A stretch of DNA of 64,000 nt from CAKZNE01 sp963976435 (GTDB lineage Bacteria > Bacteroidota > Bacteroidia > Flavobacteriales > Schleiferiaceae). The notes under the pieces were generated by a model. The model had not been told where the DNA came from and did no database searches. It saw only the letters and a list, made by a program, of their open reading frames with translations. Location of the stretch: positions 96,385 through 160,384 of the forward strand of contig CAXBKQ010000006.1 in assembly GCA_963976435.1 (NCBI GenBank), read 5' to 3'. Shown piece after piece: positions 34,704-43,178 of the stretch (the stretch's first letter is position 1; each line of letters begins with the position of its first letter). The position numbers and the translations under genes were made by a program.

Positions 34704-36407
34704 ATGAGCCAGCATCTTTCTGAACAAGAAATACAAAGACGTGAGGCATTAAACAAGCTTCGAGAAAGAGGGATAGATCCTTATCCCGCCGAATTATTCC
34801 CAGTGGATCATTTATCGAACCAGATAAAGGAGAATTATGAGGAAGGAAAAAAAGTAATTATTGCCGGACGATTGATGCGTAAAAAGGTTCAAGGCAAGGC
34901 TTCTTTTGGAGATATCCAGGATAGTAAAGGAAGGGTGCAGGTTTATTTTAATAGAGATGAGATTTGTCCTAGTGAAGATAAATCCTTGTACAATGATGTT
35001 TTTAAAAAGTTGTTGGACCTAGGCGATTTCATTGGAATTAAAGGAGAGCTATTCACCACTCAAATGGGTGAAATTACCGTTTTAGTTAAGGAATTTACAT
35101 TATTGAGTAAATCTTTAAAACCACTGCCATTACCTAAAACCGATAAGGAAGGAAATGTTCATGATGCCTTTACTGATCCAGAATTAAGATATAGACAGCG
35201 GTATGCAGATTTAGTTGTAAACCCACATGTAAAGGAAGTTTTCGTAAAACGAACTCTCCTTTTTAATGCTATGAGGGAATATTTCAATAATCACGGATAT
35301 TTTGAGGTGGAAACACCTATTCTTCAGCCTATTCCAGGTGGGGCTGCTGCCAGACCTTTTATTACCCATCACAATTCTTTGGATATTCCTCTTTATTTGA
35401 GGATTGCCAATGAGCTTTATTTAAAAAGGCTAATCGTGGGAGGTTTTGATGGTGTTTATGAGTTTTCTAAAAACTTTAGAAATGAAGGGATGGATAGAAC
35501 CCATAACCCAGAGTTTACCGCCATGGAAATTTATGTAGCCTATAAAGACTACAACTGGATGATGGACTTCACTGAAAATCTTTTAGAACACGTTGCTTTA
35601 GCTGTAAATGATTCTACCGAAGCGCAGTTTGCTGAGCACAAGATCAGCTTTAAAGCTCCTTATAAAAGGGTAAGTATGCGCCAGTCTATCATCGATTTTA
35701 CAGGATTTGATATCGATGGAAAATCTGAAGATGAGCTTCGAACCGCAGCAGAAGGAATGGGTATAAAAACCGATGATAGCATGGGTAAAGGAAAGCTCAT
35801 TGATGAAATCTTTGGAGAGAAATGTGAAGGGAATTATATTCAGCCAACATTTATTACGGATTACCCTGTAGAAATGTCTCCCCTTTGTAAAAAACATAGA
35901 GATAACCCTGAGCTTACAGAAAGGTTTGAGTTAATGGTTTGCGGAAAGGAAATAGCAAATGCCTACTCCGAATTAAATGACCCTATAGATCAAAGAGAAA
36001 GGTTTGAGGCACAGTTGAAACTATCCGAAAAAGGGGATGATGAAGCTATGTTTATCGATCAAGATTTTCTGAGGTCTTTGGAATATGGTATGCCTCCAAC
36101 CTCTGGATTGGGAATTGGTATTGATCGATTAATAATGTTTTTAACCAATAACTCCTCTATCCAAGAAGTTCTATTCTTTCCTCAAATGAGGCCGGAAAAA
36201 ATTGCTCCTAGTCTTAATAAAAAAGATTTTGAAAAATTAGGGGTTCCCGAGCTTTGGAGTGAACATGTGATGTCTGTATTTGGCAGTTTGGAAGCCTTCC
36301 AGGATGCTAAGGCTTCACAAATTCATCAAAAGATGAATGGCTTCAGAAAGAAAAACAAACTAGATATTTCGGCTCTTCAACTAGAAGAAGTAGAAAGCTG
36401 GAAATAA
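34704..36407 (+). CDS. lysS: Lysyl-tRNA synthetase, class II
   Basis: Charges tRNA(Lys). 567 residues. N-terminal OB-fold anticodon-binding domain (VIIAGRLMRKKVQGKASFGD), then the class II core: RYRQRYADLVVNPHV, motif 2 FRNEGMDRTHNPEFTAMEIY, and motif 3 GLGIGIDRLIMFL. A C-terminal extension of about 60 residues follows motif 3, as in other Bacteroidota LysRS. Monocistronic, with a -7 box upstream and a strong terminator downstream. Confidence 0.97.
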   Translation: MSQHLSEQEIQRREALNKLRERGIDPYPAELFPVDHLSNQIKENYEEGKKVIIAGRLMRKKVQGKASFGDIQDSKGRVQVYFNRDEICPSEDKSLYNDVFKKLLDLGDFIGIKGELFTTQMGEITVLVKEFTLLSKSLKPLPLPKTDKEGNVHDAFTDPELRYRQRYADLVVNPHVKEVFVKRTLLFNAMREYFNNHGYFEVETPILQPIPGGAAARPFITHHNSLDIPLYLRIANELYLKRLIVGGFDGVYEFSKNFRNEGMDRTHNPEFTAMEIYVAYKDYNWMMDFTENLLEHVALAVNDSTEAQFAEHKISFKAPYKRVSMRQSIIDFTGFDIDGKSEDELRTAAEGMGIKTDDSMGKGKLIDEIFGEKCEGNYIQPTFITDYPVEMSPLCKKHRDNPELTERFELMVCGKEIANAYSELNDPIDQRERFEAQLKLSEKGDDEAMFIDQDFLRSLEYGMPPTSGLGIGIDRLIMFLTNNSSIQEVLFFPQMRPEKIAPSLNKKDFEKLGVPELWSEHVMSVFGSLEAFQDAKASQIHQKMNGFRKKNKLDISALQLEEVESWK

Positions 36408-36431
36408 AAATATATCCTGAATTCAATTCAA

Positions 36432-36461
36432 CGCGAACCGTTAAGGTTCGCGTTTTTTTTT
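36432..36461 (+). terminator. Intrinsic terminator after lysS
   Basis: Perfect 8-bp stem CGCGAACC / GGTTCGCG (36432-36439, 36445-36452), 5-base loop, then nine T residues. Confidence 0.95.
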
Positions 36462-36626
36462 GCCCAAAATTCAAAATTTCTTAAAAAAACCCTAAGGCCA
36501 CAAGCTGCTGTTTTACAATGTTTTAAGTCGCAGGAATGCTTTTGTGATAAAAATTATTTGCTCTCCCCCTAATCCACCTAGACCTTTTTTCCTGTAGGTA
36601 TATTAAATCACAAAAAGTAAATTAAA

Positions 36627-37280
36627 ATGAAAATCAAATCTTTAGTAGCCTTCGGTGCACTAGTAGTGTTTTCTTCAATTTATCTGTATGCTGCAGATCA
36701 TATTGAAGCTCCAGGAGTAAGCGGAACAACATCGGATATTACCGATTATTACGCATTTGAAAGTCCAGAAAGCAGCTCCAATATTGTTTTGGTGGCAAAC
36801 CTTCAAGGACTATTATCACCATCCGCAACAGCGTCTGCCAAATTTGACGAAAATGTTATGGTAGAATTCAACATCGACACTAATGACGATAAAGTTGAAG
36901 ACCTTGTTGTACAATGTTCTTTTGCTGATGGAAAAATGACGGTTTACGGACCTATTGCCCCATCACAAACAGGAACAACCAGCAGTTTAGAAACTGATGC
37001 TTCCTCGGTTAGTGTAAATGTCTCCACCTATGGCCAAAGCCCTGTTATCGCTACGGCAAATGGTGTTAAAGCATTTGCTGGGCCAAGGGATGATCCTTTC
37101 TTTATGGACTTTTCTCAATTTGGAGAAATTCTAGCTGGAAACGCCACGGGGTTTAATGATCCAGGTACGGACACTTTCGCTGGAACCAATGTAATGTCAG
37201 TTGTTGTAGAAGTTCCAAAATCTCAAATTGGAGGATCGGGTACTATCAATACTTGGGTAACCAGCAATAGAAAACAATAA
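36627..37280 (+). CDS. DUF4331 family protein, N-terminal-half type, exported
   Basis: A 217-residue secreted protein. The signal peptide ends near residue 22, and the mature chain begins ADHIEAPG, like the HREAP start of DUF4331 proteins. DITDYYAFESPE, FNIDTNDDKVEDLVVQ and FAGPRDDPFFMDFSQF are all characteristic of the first half of the DUF4331 domain; FAGTNVMSVVVEVP closes the conserved part. Full-length DUF4331 proteins run to about 450 residues; the remaining part is encoded by the next gene. First gene of a probable four-gene operon ending with a TonB receptor. Biochemical role of DUF4331 is unknown to me. The domain call is strong. Confidence 0.8.
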   Translation: MKIKSLVAFGALVVFSSIYLYAADHIEAPGVSGTTSDITDYYAFESPESSSNIVLVANLQGLLSPSATASAKFDENVMVEFNIDTNDDKVEDLVVQCSFADGKMTVYGPIAPSQTGTTSSLETDASSVSVNVSTYGQSPVIATANGVKAFAGPRDDPFFMDFSQFGEILAGNATGFNDPGTDTFAGTNVMSVVVEVPKSQIGGSGTINTWVTSNRKQ

Positions 37281-37302
37281 AATCAATCCTAAAAAATTAA
37301 CG

Positions 37303-37857
37303 ATGAAAAGTATATTAAATAAAATGCTGCTTGCTTCCGCTATCAGTTTTAGTATGATAGCTACAAGCTCCTGTGAAAAGGAAGAGGATAGCAATACCAG
37401 CACTCCTACAAATACTAGTAAAACCATGTATGCCCAAGAGGACCAAATGGGACGTCCGGCTATAAATACAGTATTTGTAAGTCCCAATCAAAAAGACAAT
37501 TTTAACCTTACGATTCCTTCTGAGCAAGGAGCCATGTTTCAATCTTCTTTTGAAGCTCGTCTTTTAGCATTAAACCCAGCTTATAGCACCAACCTATTAG
37601 GCTTAGATGCTAGCACATTTACCACCGTTTTGGCTACAGATGTATTAACAGTTTCCTTAGATGGTACTACCACTTTTTACGATGGTACAAATGTTCTTAC
37701 AGGACGTGCTCTCGGAGATGATGTTGTAGATGTTGAGTTTATCCTGGTTTTTGGAGGTCCAACAGCCAGCGATAACCCGGGTTTAACTTCAGACAATGTT
37801 GGTCAGAATGACAAAGCCTTTTTGAGCACCTTCCCTTATTTGGCTGCTCCATTTTAA
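37303..37857 (+). CDS. DUF4331 family lipoprotein, C-terminal-half type
   Basis: A 184-residue predicted lipoprotein: signal with lipobox TSSC, acylated Cys at residue 24, followed by EKEED. That acidic run resembles the lipoprotein export signal that sends Bacteroidota lipoproteins to the cell surface. After a short Ser/Thr/Asn linker the domain carries MGRPAINTVFVSPNQKD, LATDVLTVSLDG, LTGRALGDDVVDVEF and NDKAFLSTFPYLAAPF. These match the second half of DUF4331. It starts 22 bases after the first-half gene. Each half has its own export signal, so this looks like a genuine split rather than a broken gene. Partner of the first half by inference. Confidence 0.78.
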   Translation: MKSILNKMLLASAISFSMIATSSCEKEEDSNTSTPTNTSKTMYAQEDQMGRPAINTVFVSPNQKDNFNLTIPSEQGAMFQSSFEARLLALNPAYSTNLLGLDASTFTTVLATDVLTVSLDGTTTFYDGTNVLTGRALGDDVVDVEFILVFGGPTASDNPGLTSDNVGQNDKAFLSTFPYLAAPF

Positions 37858-37907
37858 CCCCTTCGCACCGGCTCTTTAGAAGGGTCGGTTCGATAATTTA
37901 TTAAATT

Positions 37908-39194
37908 ATGAAAACAGTAATTCCCACCATAGCTTTAGTTTTTTTAGGTTTAGTAATATTCCTTTCACTAAAACTCGAAAAAAAAGACATTGTAAAGAGC
38001 AATGACTATCTAAGTATTTTATCTCAAAATTCCTCGTCTACCAAGGATCAAAAAGAAATTGAATTTTGGAATCAAAAACTTAAAATAGACAGCAATTGCA
38101 CCGCTTGTAAATTAAAACTTGCCTCGGTATGGAGCAAAAAATTCAGGGAAAAAGCAAGTATTAACGACCTGTTGAAAGCCGACTCCATTTTACAAACCAG
38201 CCTAGATCAAAAACTAGGTATTACTTCAATTTACCAGCAACTAGCCTCTATTTCTATCAGTCGTCATAATTTTCAGGAATCTTGGAAATATGCCCAACTG
38301 GCCTTAGAGGAAGGTGAAAAAAAGGAAAGAAGTCATTTTCTTCTTTTTGATGCCGCTCTAGAATTAGGAAAATATGGCGAAGCTGAAGACATCCTCCAAA
38401 AACTAAAGGATAAAAACTCTTTCAACTACCTACTTAGGGCTTCTAAATTGGAAGATAAAAAAGGAGATCTAGACCAAGCCATTCAACTAATGGAAAAAGG
38501 ATTGGAAAAAACAAAGGGCAATGATGAACTATTTGTTTGGGCCATTTCTAATCTTGGAGACATGTATGGACATGCTGGAGAAATAGAAAAGTCTTATATG
38601 GCCTTTCTTCAGGCACTAGCCATCAACCCCAACCATTCTCATTCCAAAATGGGATTAGCTTGGATTGCCTATTCTCATGATGGAAACCCTTCCATTGCTC
38701 AAGAAATTCTAATAAAAACTTATTCCTACAAACCCGATCCTCAAATAAAACTAATGCTCGCTGAAATGGCTGAATACGAAAAAAATTATGAGCTGGCCGA
38801 ATTAATTCTTCAGGATTATTATGATATCATTTCACAAGCTAAATATGGCTTTATGTATAGCAAATACCTTATTCTCATTGATGCCGAAAAGGACAGCGAA
38901 AAAGCGGTAGCAAGATCACTTATAGAAATAAACCGAAGGGCAAGCCCGGAAATTTATGATCTTTTAGCTTGGTCATATTTCAAAAACGACGAGTTAAAAA
39001 AAGCATTGAAAATTGCAGAAGAGCATGTATTGGGTAAAACCTTTGAACCCGAAGTTCTTTACCATTTAGGATTAATTTATAAGGAAGCAGGAGAAAATTC
39101 TAAATCACAAGAGTTATTGGAAGAAGCACTAGAAAGTGAATTTGAATTAGGACCAATGATGAGCCTAGAAATTAAAAAAGCATTGAAGAATTAA
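37908..39194 (+). CDS. TPR repeat protein, membrane-anchored or exported
   Basis: A 428-residue protein with an N-terminal hydrophobic segment (about 5-22) that may be a signal anchor, no lipobox, and a CTAC motif (C64, C67) early in the mature part. The rest is helical repeats of TPR type, for example SYMAFLQALAINPNHSHSKM and PEVLYHLGLIYKEAGENSKS. It lies between the DUF4331 lipoprotein and the TonB receptor, 4 bases before the latter, so it is probably a periplasmic scaffold for the same system. Exact partners unknown. Confidence 0.75.
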   Translation: MKTVIPTIALVFLGLVIFLSLKLEKKDIVKSNDYLSILSQNSSSTKDQKEIEFWNQKLKIDSNCTACKLKLASVWSKKFREKASINDLLKADSILQTSLDQKLGITSIYQQLASISISRHNFQESWKYAQLALEEGEKKERSHFLLFDAALELGKYGEAEDILQKLKDKNSFNYLLRASKLEDKKGDLDQAIQLMEKGLEKTKGNDELFVWAISNLGDMYGHAGEIEKSYMAFLQALAINPNHSHSKMGLAWIAYSHDGNPSIAQEILIKTYSYKPDPQIKLMLAEMAEYEKNYELAELILQDYYDIISQAKYGFMYSKYLILIDAEKDSEKAVARSLIEINRRASPEIYDLLAWSYFKNDELKKALKIAEEHVLGKTFEPEVLYHLGLIYKEAGENSKSQELLEEALESEFELGPMMSLEIKKALKN

Positions 39195-39198
39195 TACT

Positions 39199-41448
39199 AT
39201 GAAAACCACTACCCAACAAATACTTTTTTTCCTACTAATTAGCATTTCGCTGCAAGCCCAAAACTATTCCATTAGCGGCCTGGTTTTAGACAAAAATTCT
39301 TGTCAACCGCTGTATGGTGCCAATATTCGTTTAGTAGACGGTGAACAAAATGCCATCAGCAATGAACTAGGAATATTTAAGTTTTCAAAATTAAAACCAG
39401 GTGTTTACAAGGTAATTATTAGCTATCTGGGCTATAGCAATTCACTGGTAGAAGTGAGAGCAAAAAGGCGCTTTGATACACCAATGGAATTAAAATTAGC
39501 TCCAAAATCTATTCAGCTTAGCGATGTAAACATCAAAGCAAATAGTTCCGCTATCAACACTTCTATTAGCCTTTTTGATATGTCGATTCAACCTGTAAAA
39601 AGCTCACAAGATATTTTGCGAATTGTACCCGGTTTATTTATTGCACAACATGCCGGTGGCGGAAAAGCTGAGCAGATATTTCTAAGAGGATTCGATATAG
39701 ACCATGGAACAGATATCGCCCTTTCCGTTGATGGTAGTCCAATAAATCAGGTTTCTCATGCACATGGTCAGGGCTATTCCGACCTTCATTTTATCATTCC
39801 AGAAACGGTGGAAAAAGTAGAGTTCAACAAAGGGCCATATTATACAGATCAAGGTAATTTTAATACGGCTGGATATGCTTCCTTTCAAACAAAAAATAGC
39901 CTAGAATCGAATTTAATAAAACTGGAAGGCGGACAATTCTCTCGCTTCAGAGCTTTGGGAATGTTCAATTTATTAGAGCCCAAAAAACAAGAAAAGTCTA
40001 AACTATACCTAGCTACAGAATTCTTAAGGAGTGATGGCTATTTTGAAAGCCCACAAAATTTTTATCGTTTTAATTCTCTCTTAAAATTCCAGCAAAGAAT
40101 AAATTCAAAGCAATTGCTTAAACTTTCCATTAGTGGCTTTAAAAGCGGCTGGAATGCCTCAGGTCAAATTCCTGAAAGGGCTGTGAAATCTGGGATGATA
40201 AGTAGGTTTGGAGCAATTGACGATACCGAAGGAGGTAACACCGAACGGTTTGCATTTAATGCAATATTGAACAGCCAATTACAGTCAAATTCAAATATCA
40301 GCAATCAAATTTATGCCAGTCAATCTCAATTTAAACTTCTTTCCAATTTCACTTTCTTTCTCGAAAACCCAATTTTAGGTGATCAGATTACACAATCGGA
40401 AAACAGAATAAAATTTGGAAGTAATAATAGCTATACACAAAGACATTCACTTTCCGATATGCCGGCCAAATTTAGAGCAGGAGTAAATTTCCGAAGAGAC
40501 CTTGTTAGGGATAGTAGATTATATAGATCGTCTAATGAATTTGGCGAATTAGAAGATTTAAGTAGGGGCGATATTGAAGAAACAAATATTCAATTATATG
40601 TAGAAGAGGAGATACAAATTAGCAAGGGATTAAGTTTTCTTGGTGGTTTGCGATATGACTATTTTGTATTTGATTATTTCAATAAATTAAACAATCAGAA
40701 CATCAATGAGGGTGAAGGTGTAATAAGTCCAAAATTTCAGTTGGCTTATGACCTCAACAATAGAATAAACCTTTATGCTAAATATGGTTTAGGTTTTCAC
40801 TCTAATGACACCCGCCTTATTAGGCCAAACAATTCTTCAAACCGATTGGCACAAGCACAGGGTTTTGATTTAGGTACCTATTTAAAACCGAATAGTAAAA
40901 CATTGATAAATATTGCCTTTTGGAACTTGTTCTTGGAAGATGAACTGGTTTATGTTGGTGATGAAGGCATAGTTGAAGCGAGCGGTGCAACTAGGCGATT
41001 GGGTGTAGATTTCTCCATCAGATATCAGCCCTATGAATGGCTTTCAGCAAGTTTTGATGCCAATTATGCTTTTGCCAGATCAATAAATTCAGCTTCTGGT
41101 GAAAGATATATTCCTTTAGCTCCAAACCTGAGCTCCTTGGGAAAAATCAGCTTTTATAAAAACAATTTTACGGCCTCTTTACAATATAGATATATAGCAG
41201 ATAGAGCGGCAAATGAAGACAACACTCTGGTTGCTGAAGGATATTTCTTGAGTGATTTGAATTTGAATTTAGATCTAGGCTCTTTTAGTATAGGTCTAAG
41301 TATTGAAAATATTTTTGATACAGAATGGAAAGAAGCACAATTTGAAACTACCTCTAGGCTAGAAGCAGAGCAGGAGGCTGTTACTGAAATTCACTATACA
41401 CCAGGCACAGCATTTCAGGCACTAGCTTCAATAGCCTATAGATTTTAG
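39199..41448 (+). CDS. TonB-dependent outer-membrane receptor with CarboxypepD_reg-like N-terminus
   Basis: A 749-residue receptor: signal peptide (to A20), a CarboxypepD_reg-like beta-sandwich (about 23-100; GLVLDKNSCQPLYGANIRLV), plug domain (about 125-235), and a 22-strand-type barrel ending in an aromatic-terminated strand (ASIAYRF). The plug carries a histidine-rich stretch, RGFDIDHGTD followed by SHAHGQGYSDLHF (H169, H187, H189, H197; also H151), which could bind a metal or a metal-containing ligand. There is no SusD-like partner. Last gene of the DUF4331 operon, followed by two hairpins. Substrate unknown. Confidence 0.9.
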   Translation: MKTTTQQILFFLLISISLQAQNYSISGLVLDKNSCQPLYGANIRLVDGEQNAISNELGIFKFSKLKPGVYKVIISYLGYSNSLVEVRAKRRFDTPMELKLAPKSIQLSDVNIKANSSAINTSISLFDMSIQPVKSSQDILRIVPGLFIAQHAGGGKAEQIFLRGFDIDHGTDIALSVDGSPINQVSHAHGQGYSDLHFIIPETVEKVEFNKGPYYTDQGNFNTAGYASFQTKNSLESNLIKLEGGQFSRFRALGMFNLLEPKKQEKSKLYLATEFLRSDGYFESPQNFYRFNSLLKFQQRINSKQLLKLSISGFKSGWNASGQIPERAVKSGMISRFGAIDDTEGGNTERFAFNAILNSQLQSNSNISNQIYASQSQFKLLSNFTFFLENPILGDQITQSENRIKFGSNNSYTQRHSLSDMPAKFRAGVNFRRDLVRDSRLYRSSNEFGELEDLSRGDIEETNIQLYVEEEIQISKGLSFLGGLRYDYFVFDYFNKLNNQNINEGEGVISPKFQLAYDLNNRINLYAKYGLGFHSNDTRLIRPNNSSNRLAQAQGFDLGTYLKPNSKTLINIAFWNLFLEDELVYVGDEGIVEASGATRRLGVDFSIRYQPYEWLSASFDANYAFARSINSASGERYIPLAPNLSSLGKISFYKNNFTASLQYRYIADRAANEDNTLVAEGYFLSDLNLNLDLGSFSIGLSIENIFDTEWKEAQFETTSRLEAEQEAVTEIHYTPGTAFQALASIAYRF

Positions 41449-41460
41449 ATAAAAACAATA

Positions 41461-41580
41461 TTTGTTTGGTAGGCAAATCATTAGGTCGTTTCCTCTTTGG
41501 GAAGCGGCCTAATATTTCCAAGCTACAAGATTATAAATAACATTTTGGTTTGTTTTGGTAGGTAGATGGTTAAGGTCGTT
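41461..41580. repeat. Imperfect direct repeat (about 30 bases, two copies)
   Basis: Positions 41461-41490 and 41549-41580 share GTTTGGTAGG (second copy GTTTTGGTAGG) and a TTAGGTCGTT-like 3' end (TAAGGTCGTT in the second). Each copy runs into one of the two terminator hairpins, suggesting duplication of a short terminator-bearing unit. Confidence 0.6.
41481..41512 (+). terminator. First of two tandem hairpins after the TonB receptor
   Basis: A 13-bp stem (41481-41493 with 41500-41512, two G-U pairs), followed by TATTT. Preceded by a GTTTGGTAGG stretch that recurs before the second hairpin. Confidence 0.65.
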
Positions 41581-41610
41581 CAATTTATTTGGGCGACCTT
41601 TCCTTTTATT
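41572..41610 (+). terminator. Second tandem hairpin after the TonB receptor
   Basis: A 12-bp stem (41572-41583 with 41589-41600, two G-U pairs), 5-base loop, followed by a T-rich tract to 41610. Confidence 0.75.
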
Positions 41611-41680
41611 GATGGATTAAGATTCTATAAACTGGAGTATTAGAATCAATATGAGTTTGGGGGTTTGGGGATTTTGGTTC

Positions 41681-42496
41681 TTAAACCTTTCCGGCAACCT
41701 GCATCGTTTCCAGGCTTGGACTTGGGCTTCCGCCTCTTTTTTCGATGGTAACCGCAAACATTGAGGCACCGGTGGCATTTTTCATTTGCAATAAATCCTT
41801 AGAGCCGGGATCAAAAACACCCATATCTACTGGCGACCCATCCACGATGGCCCACAGCTGATATTGCTTTTCACTTGGAAGAGTATTGAGGTTTCCTGGG
41901 TTTAAAAAGGTCTCTTTTGTTTCAGAATTCCAATAAACATTGGCCAATAAATTAGCTGTACTGTCTACGGCTTCCATTTTAATTTGTTGAATATTAACAT
42001 CCGCAAGAATCTCTGAATTGCGTTCCAAAACATCTAATCTTTGTTTCAAAAATTGCAGTTCTGAGGAAATGATTTGCGAAGTAACCTGCATTTCCAAGTT
42101 TCCTTTTTCAGCCTCTTCTAATTTTCGTTGGTAGTCATAGGCCATATAGGAGCTGAAAATAGTGCTTGCCACAGAGGCGGCAACCAAATACTTCCAAACT
42201 GGACTTGATTTATAGGGCTTTATTTGTTTTAATTGTGGCTCAACCTTTACTTGAGCTTGCTCTTGGTTTTCTGCTTCTTCAATTTTATTGAAAATAGAAT
42301 CTTTCAAACCTTCAGGCATTTCCATAGCGGTATCCATTGCCAAAGCCTCCAAACCATCCTCAATAATATCGAGTTCGGTTTTTAATTCTGGATGTTTCAA
42401 CAATAATACATCTACCTCCTTCCTTTCTTCAACACTCAGTTGATCTAAGGCGTAGGCTTCTAGTATTCCTGATGCTATGTATTCTTCTAAATTCAC
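41681..42496 (-). CDS. RskA-type anti-sigma factor
   Basis: A 271-residue inner-membrane protein. The N-terminal cytoplasmic part (MNLEEYIASGILEAYALDQLSVEE) resembles the anti-sigma zinc-binding-like region without a clear HxxxCxxC. One membrane helix lies at about 105-122, then a coiled coil (about 122-165), then the periplasmic RskA domain (LLANVYWNSETKETFLNPGNL ... QYQLWAIVDGSPVDMGVF ... FAVTIEKRGGSPSPS). Its ATG directly follows the sigma stop. Inferred to sequester the neighbouring sigma and release it on an envelope signal. Confidence 0.9.
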   Translation of the reverse strand: MNLEEYIASGILEAYALDQLSVEERKEVDVLLLKHPELKTELDIIEDGLEALAMDTAMEMPEGLKDSIFNKIEEAENQEQAQVKVEPQLKQIKPYKSSPVWKYLVAASVASTIFSSYMAYDYQRKLEEAEKGNLEMQVTSQIISSELQFLKQRLDVLERNSEILADVNIQQIKMEAVDSTANLLANVYWNSETKETFLNPGNLNTLPSEKQYQLWAIVDGSPVDMGVFDPGSKDLLQMKNATGASMFAVTIEKRGGSPSPSLETMQVAGKV

Positions 42497-43051
42497 TTAA
42501 ATATTCTGTTTCTTTCTCAATAATTTCAAGGCAGCCCTAAGTCTAGACTTAACAGTGCCCAATGGTATTTTAAAGCTATTCGCCACTTCCGAGTGAGAAA
42601 AGCCTTCGAAATAAACTTTTGTGAGGACAAACTGATGGTCTGGTTCGAGTTTGGAGATAAGTTCCCTCACCCCTAAACCTTCTACTTTAGCCCGAGTTTC
42701 ATTATCCTCAACATTATATACGTAATTGTCTAGGCTATCGGTTTTAGTTGAACGTTTTATTTCTTTGGATCTAATTTTATTGATCGCCTCATTTCGGGTA
42801 ATATTCAGCATCCAGGTGAAAAACTTCCCCTTTTTGGCATCATAGCTATCAATTTTATTCCAAATTTTTAAGAAAACATCCTGAACAACCTCACGGCTTA
42901 CCTCCTGGTCCTTCACAATTCTATTTGCTATTCCAAAAAGTGCTGGGCCATATTTATCATATACATAGGACAAAGACTCTTTATCGCGCTTTTTCAAGCC
43001 CAATACAAGTTGGTCTTCAGAAATTAATTTTGATGTTTGGCTTTTGTTCAA
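42497..43051 (-). CDS. ECF sigma factor (SigK-like)
   Basis: A 184-residue ECF sigma. Region 2 is clear (IANRIVKDQEVSREVVQDVF and FTWMLNITRNEAINKIRS), and region 4 ends with the helix-turn-helix FEGFSHSEVANSFKIPLGTV, then KSRLRAALKLLRKKQ. The start is TTG at 43051, preceded by AGAAGGGA; no ATG is nearby. It pairs with the RskA-type gene. It is convergent with the DUF4331/TonB operon, so control of that operon is plausible but only inferred from position. Confidence 0.93.
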   Translation of the reverse strand: MNKSQTSKLISEDQLVLGLKKRDKESLSYVYDKYGPALFGIANRIVKDQEVSREVVQDVFLKIWNKIDSYDAKKGKFFTWMLNITRNEAINKIRSKEIKRSTKTDSLDNYVYNVEDNETRAKVEGLGVRELISKLEPDHQFVLTKVYFEGFSHSEVANSFKIPLGTVKSRLRAALKLLRKKQNI

Positions 43052-43112
43052 GCTGTCCCTTCTATAATGATTGCCTAGATCACGAAAATACTTATTATTT
43101 TATTAGGCCAAG

Positions 43113-43150
43113 CTATAAAAAACAAAGCCCCAAAACAAAAGTTTTGGGGC
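43113..43150 (-). terminator. Intrinsic terminator after the small secreted protein gene
   Basis: Perfect 10-bp stem GCCCCAAAAC / GTTTTGGGGC (43127-43136, 43141-43150) with a 4-base loop. On the minus strand it is followed by a T-rich tract. It separates the small gene from the sigma gene downstream. Confidence 0.88.
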
Positions 43151-43178
43151 CACTAACTAAACCAAATCTCAATCCAAC

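Noticed and set aside
36627..37857. DUF4331 pair as a frameshifted single gene
   Set aside because: The second ORF has its own start, lipoprotein signal and linker, and 22 bases separate them.
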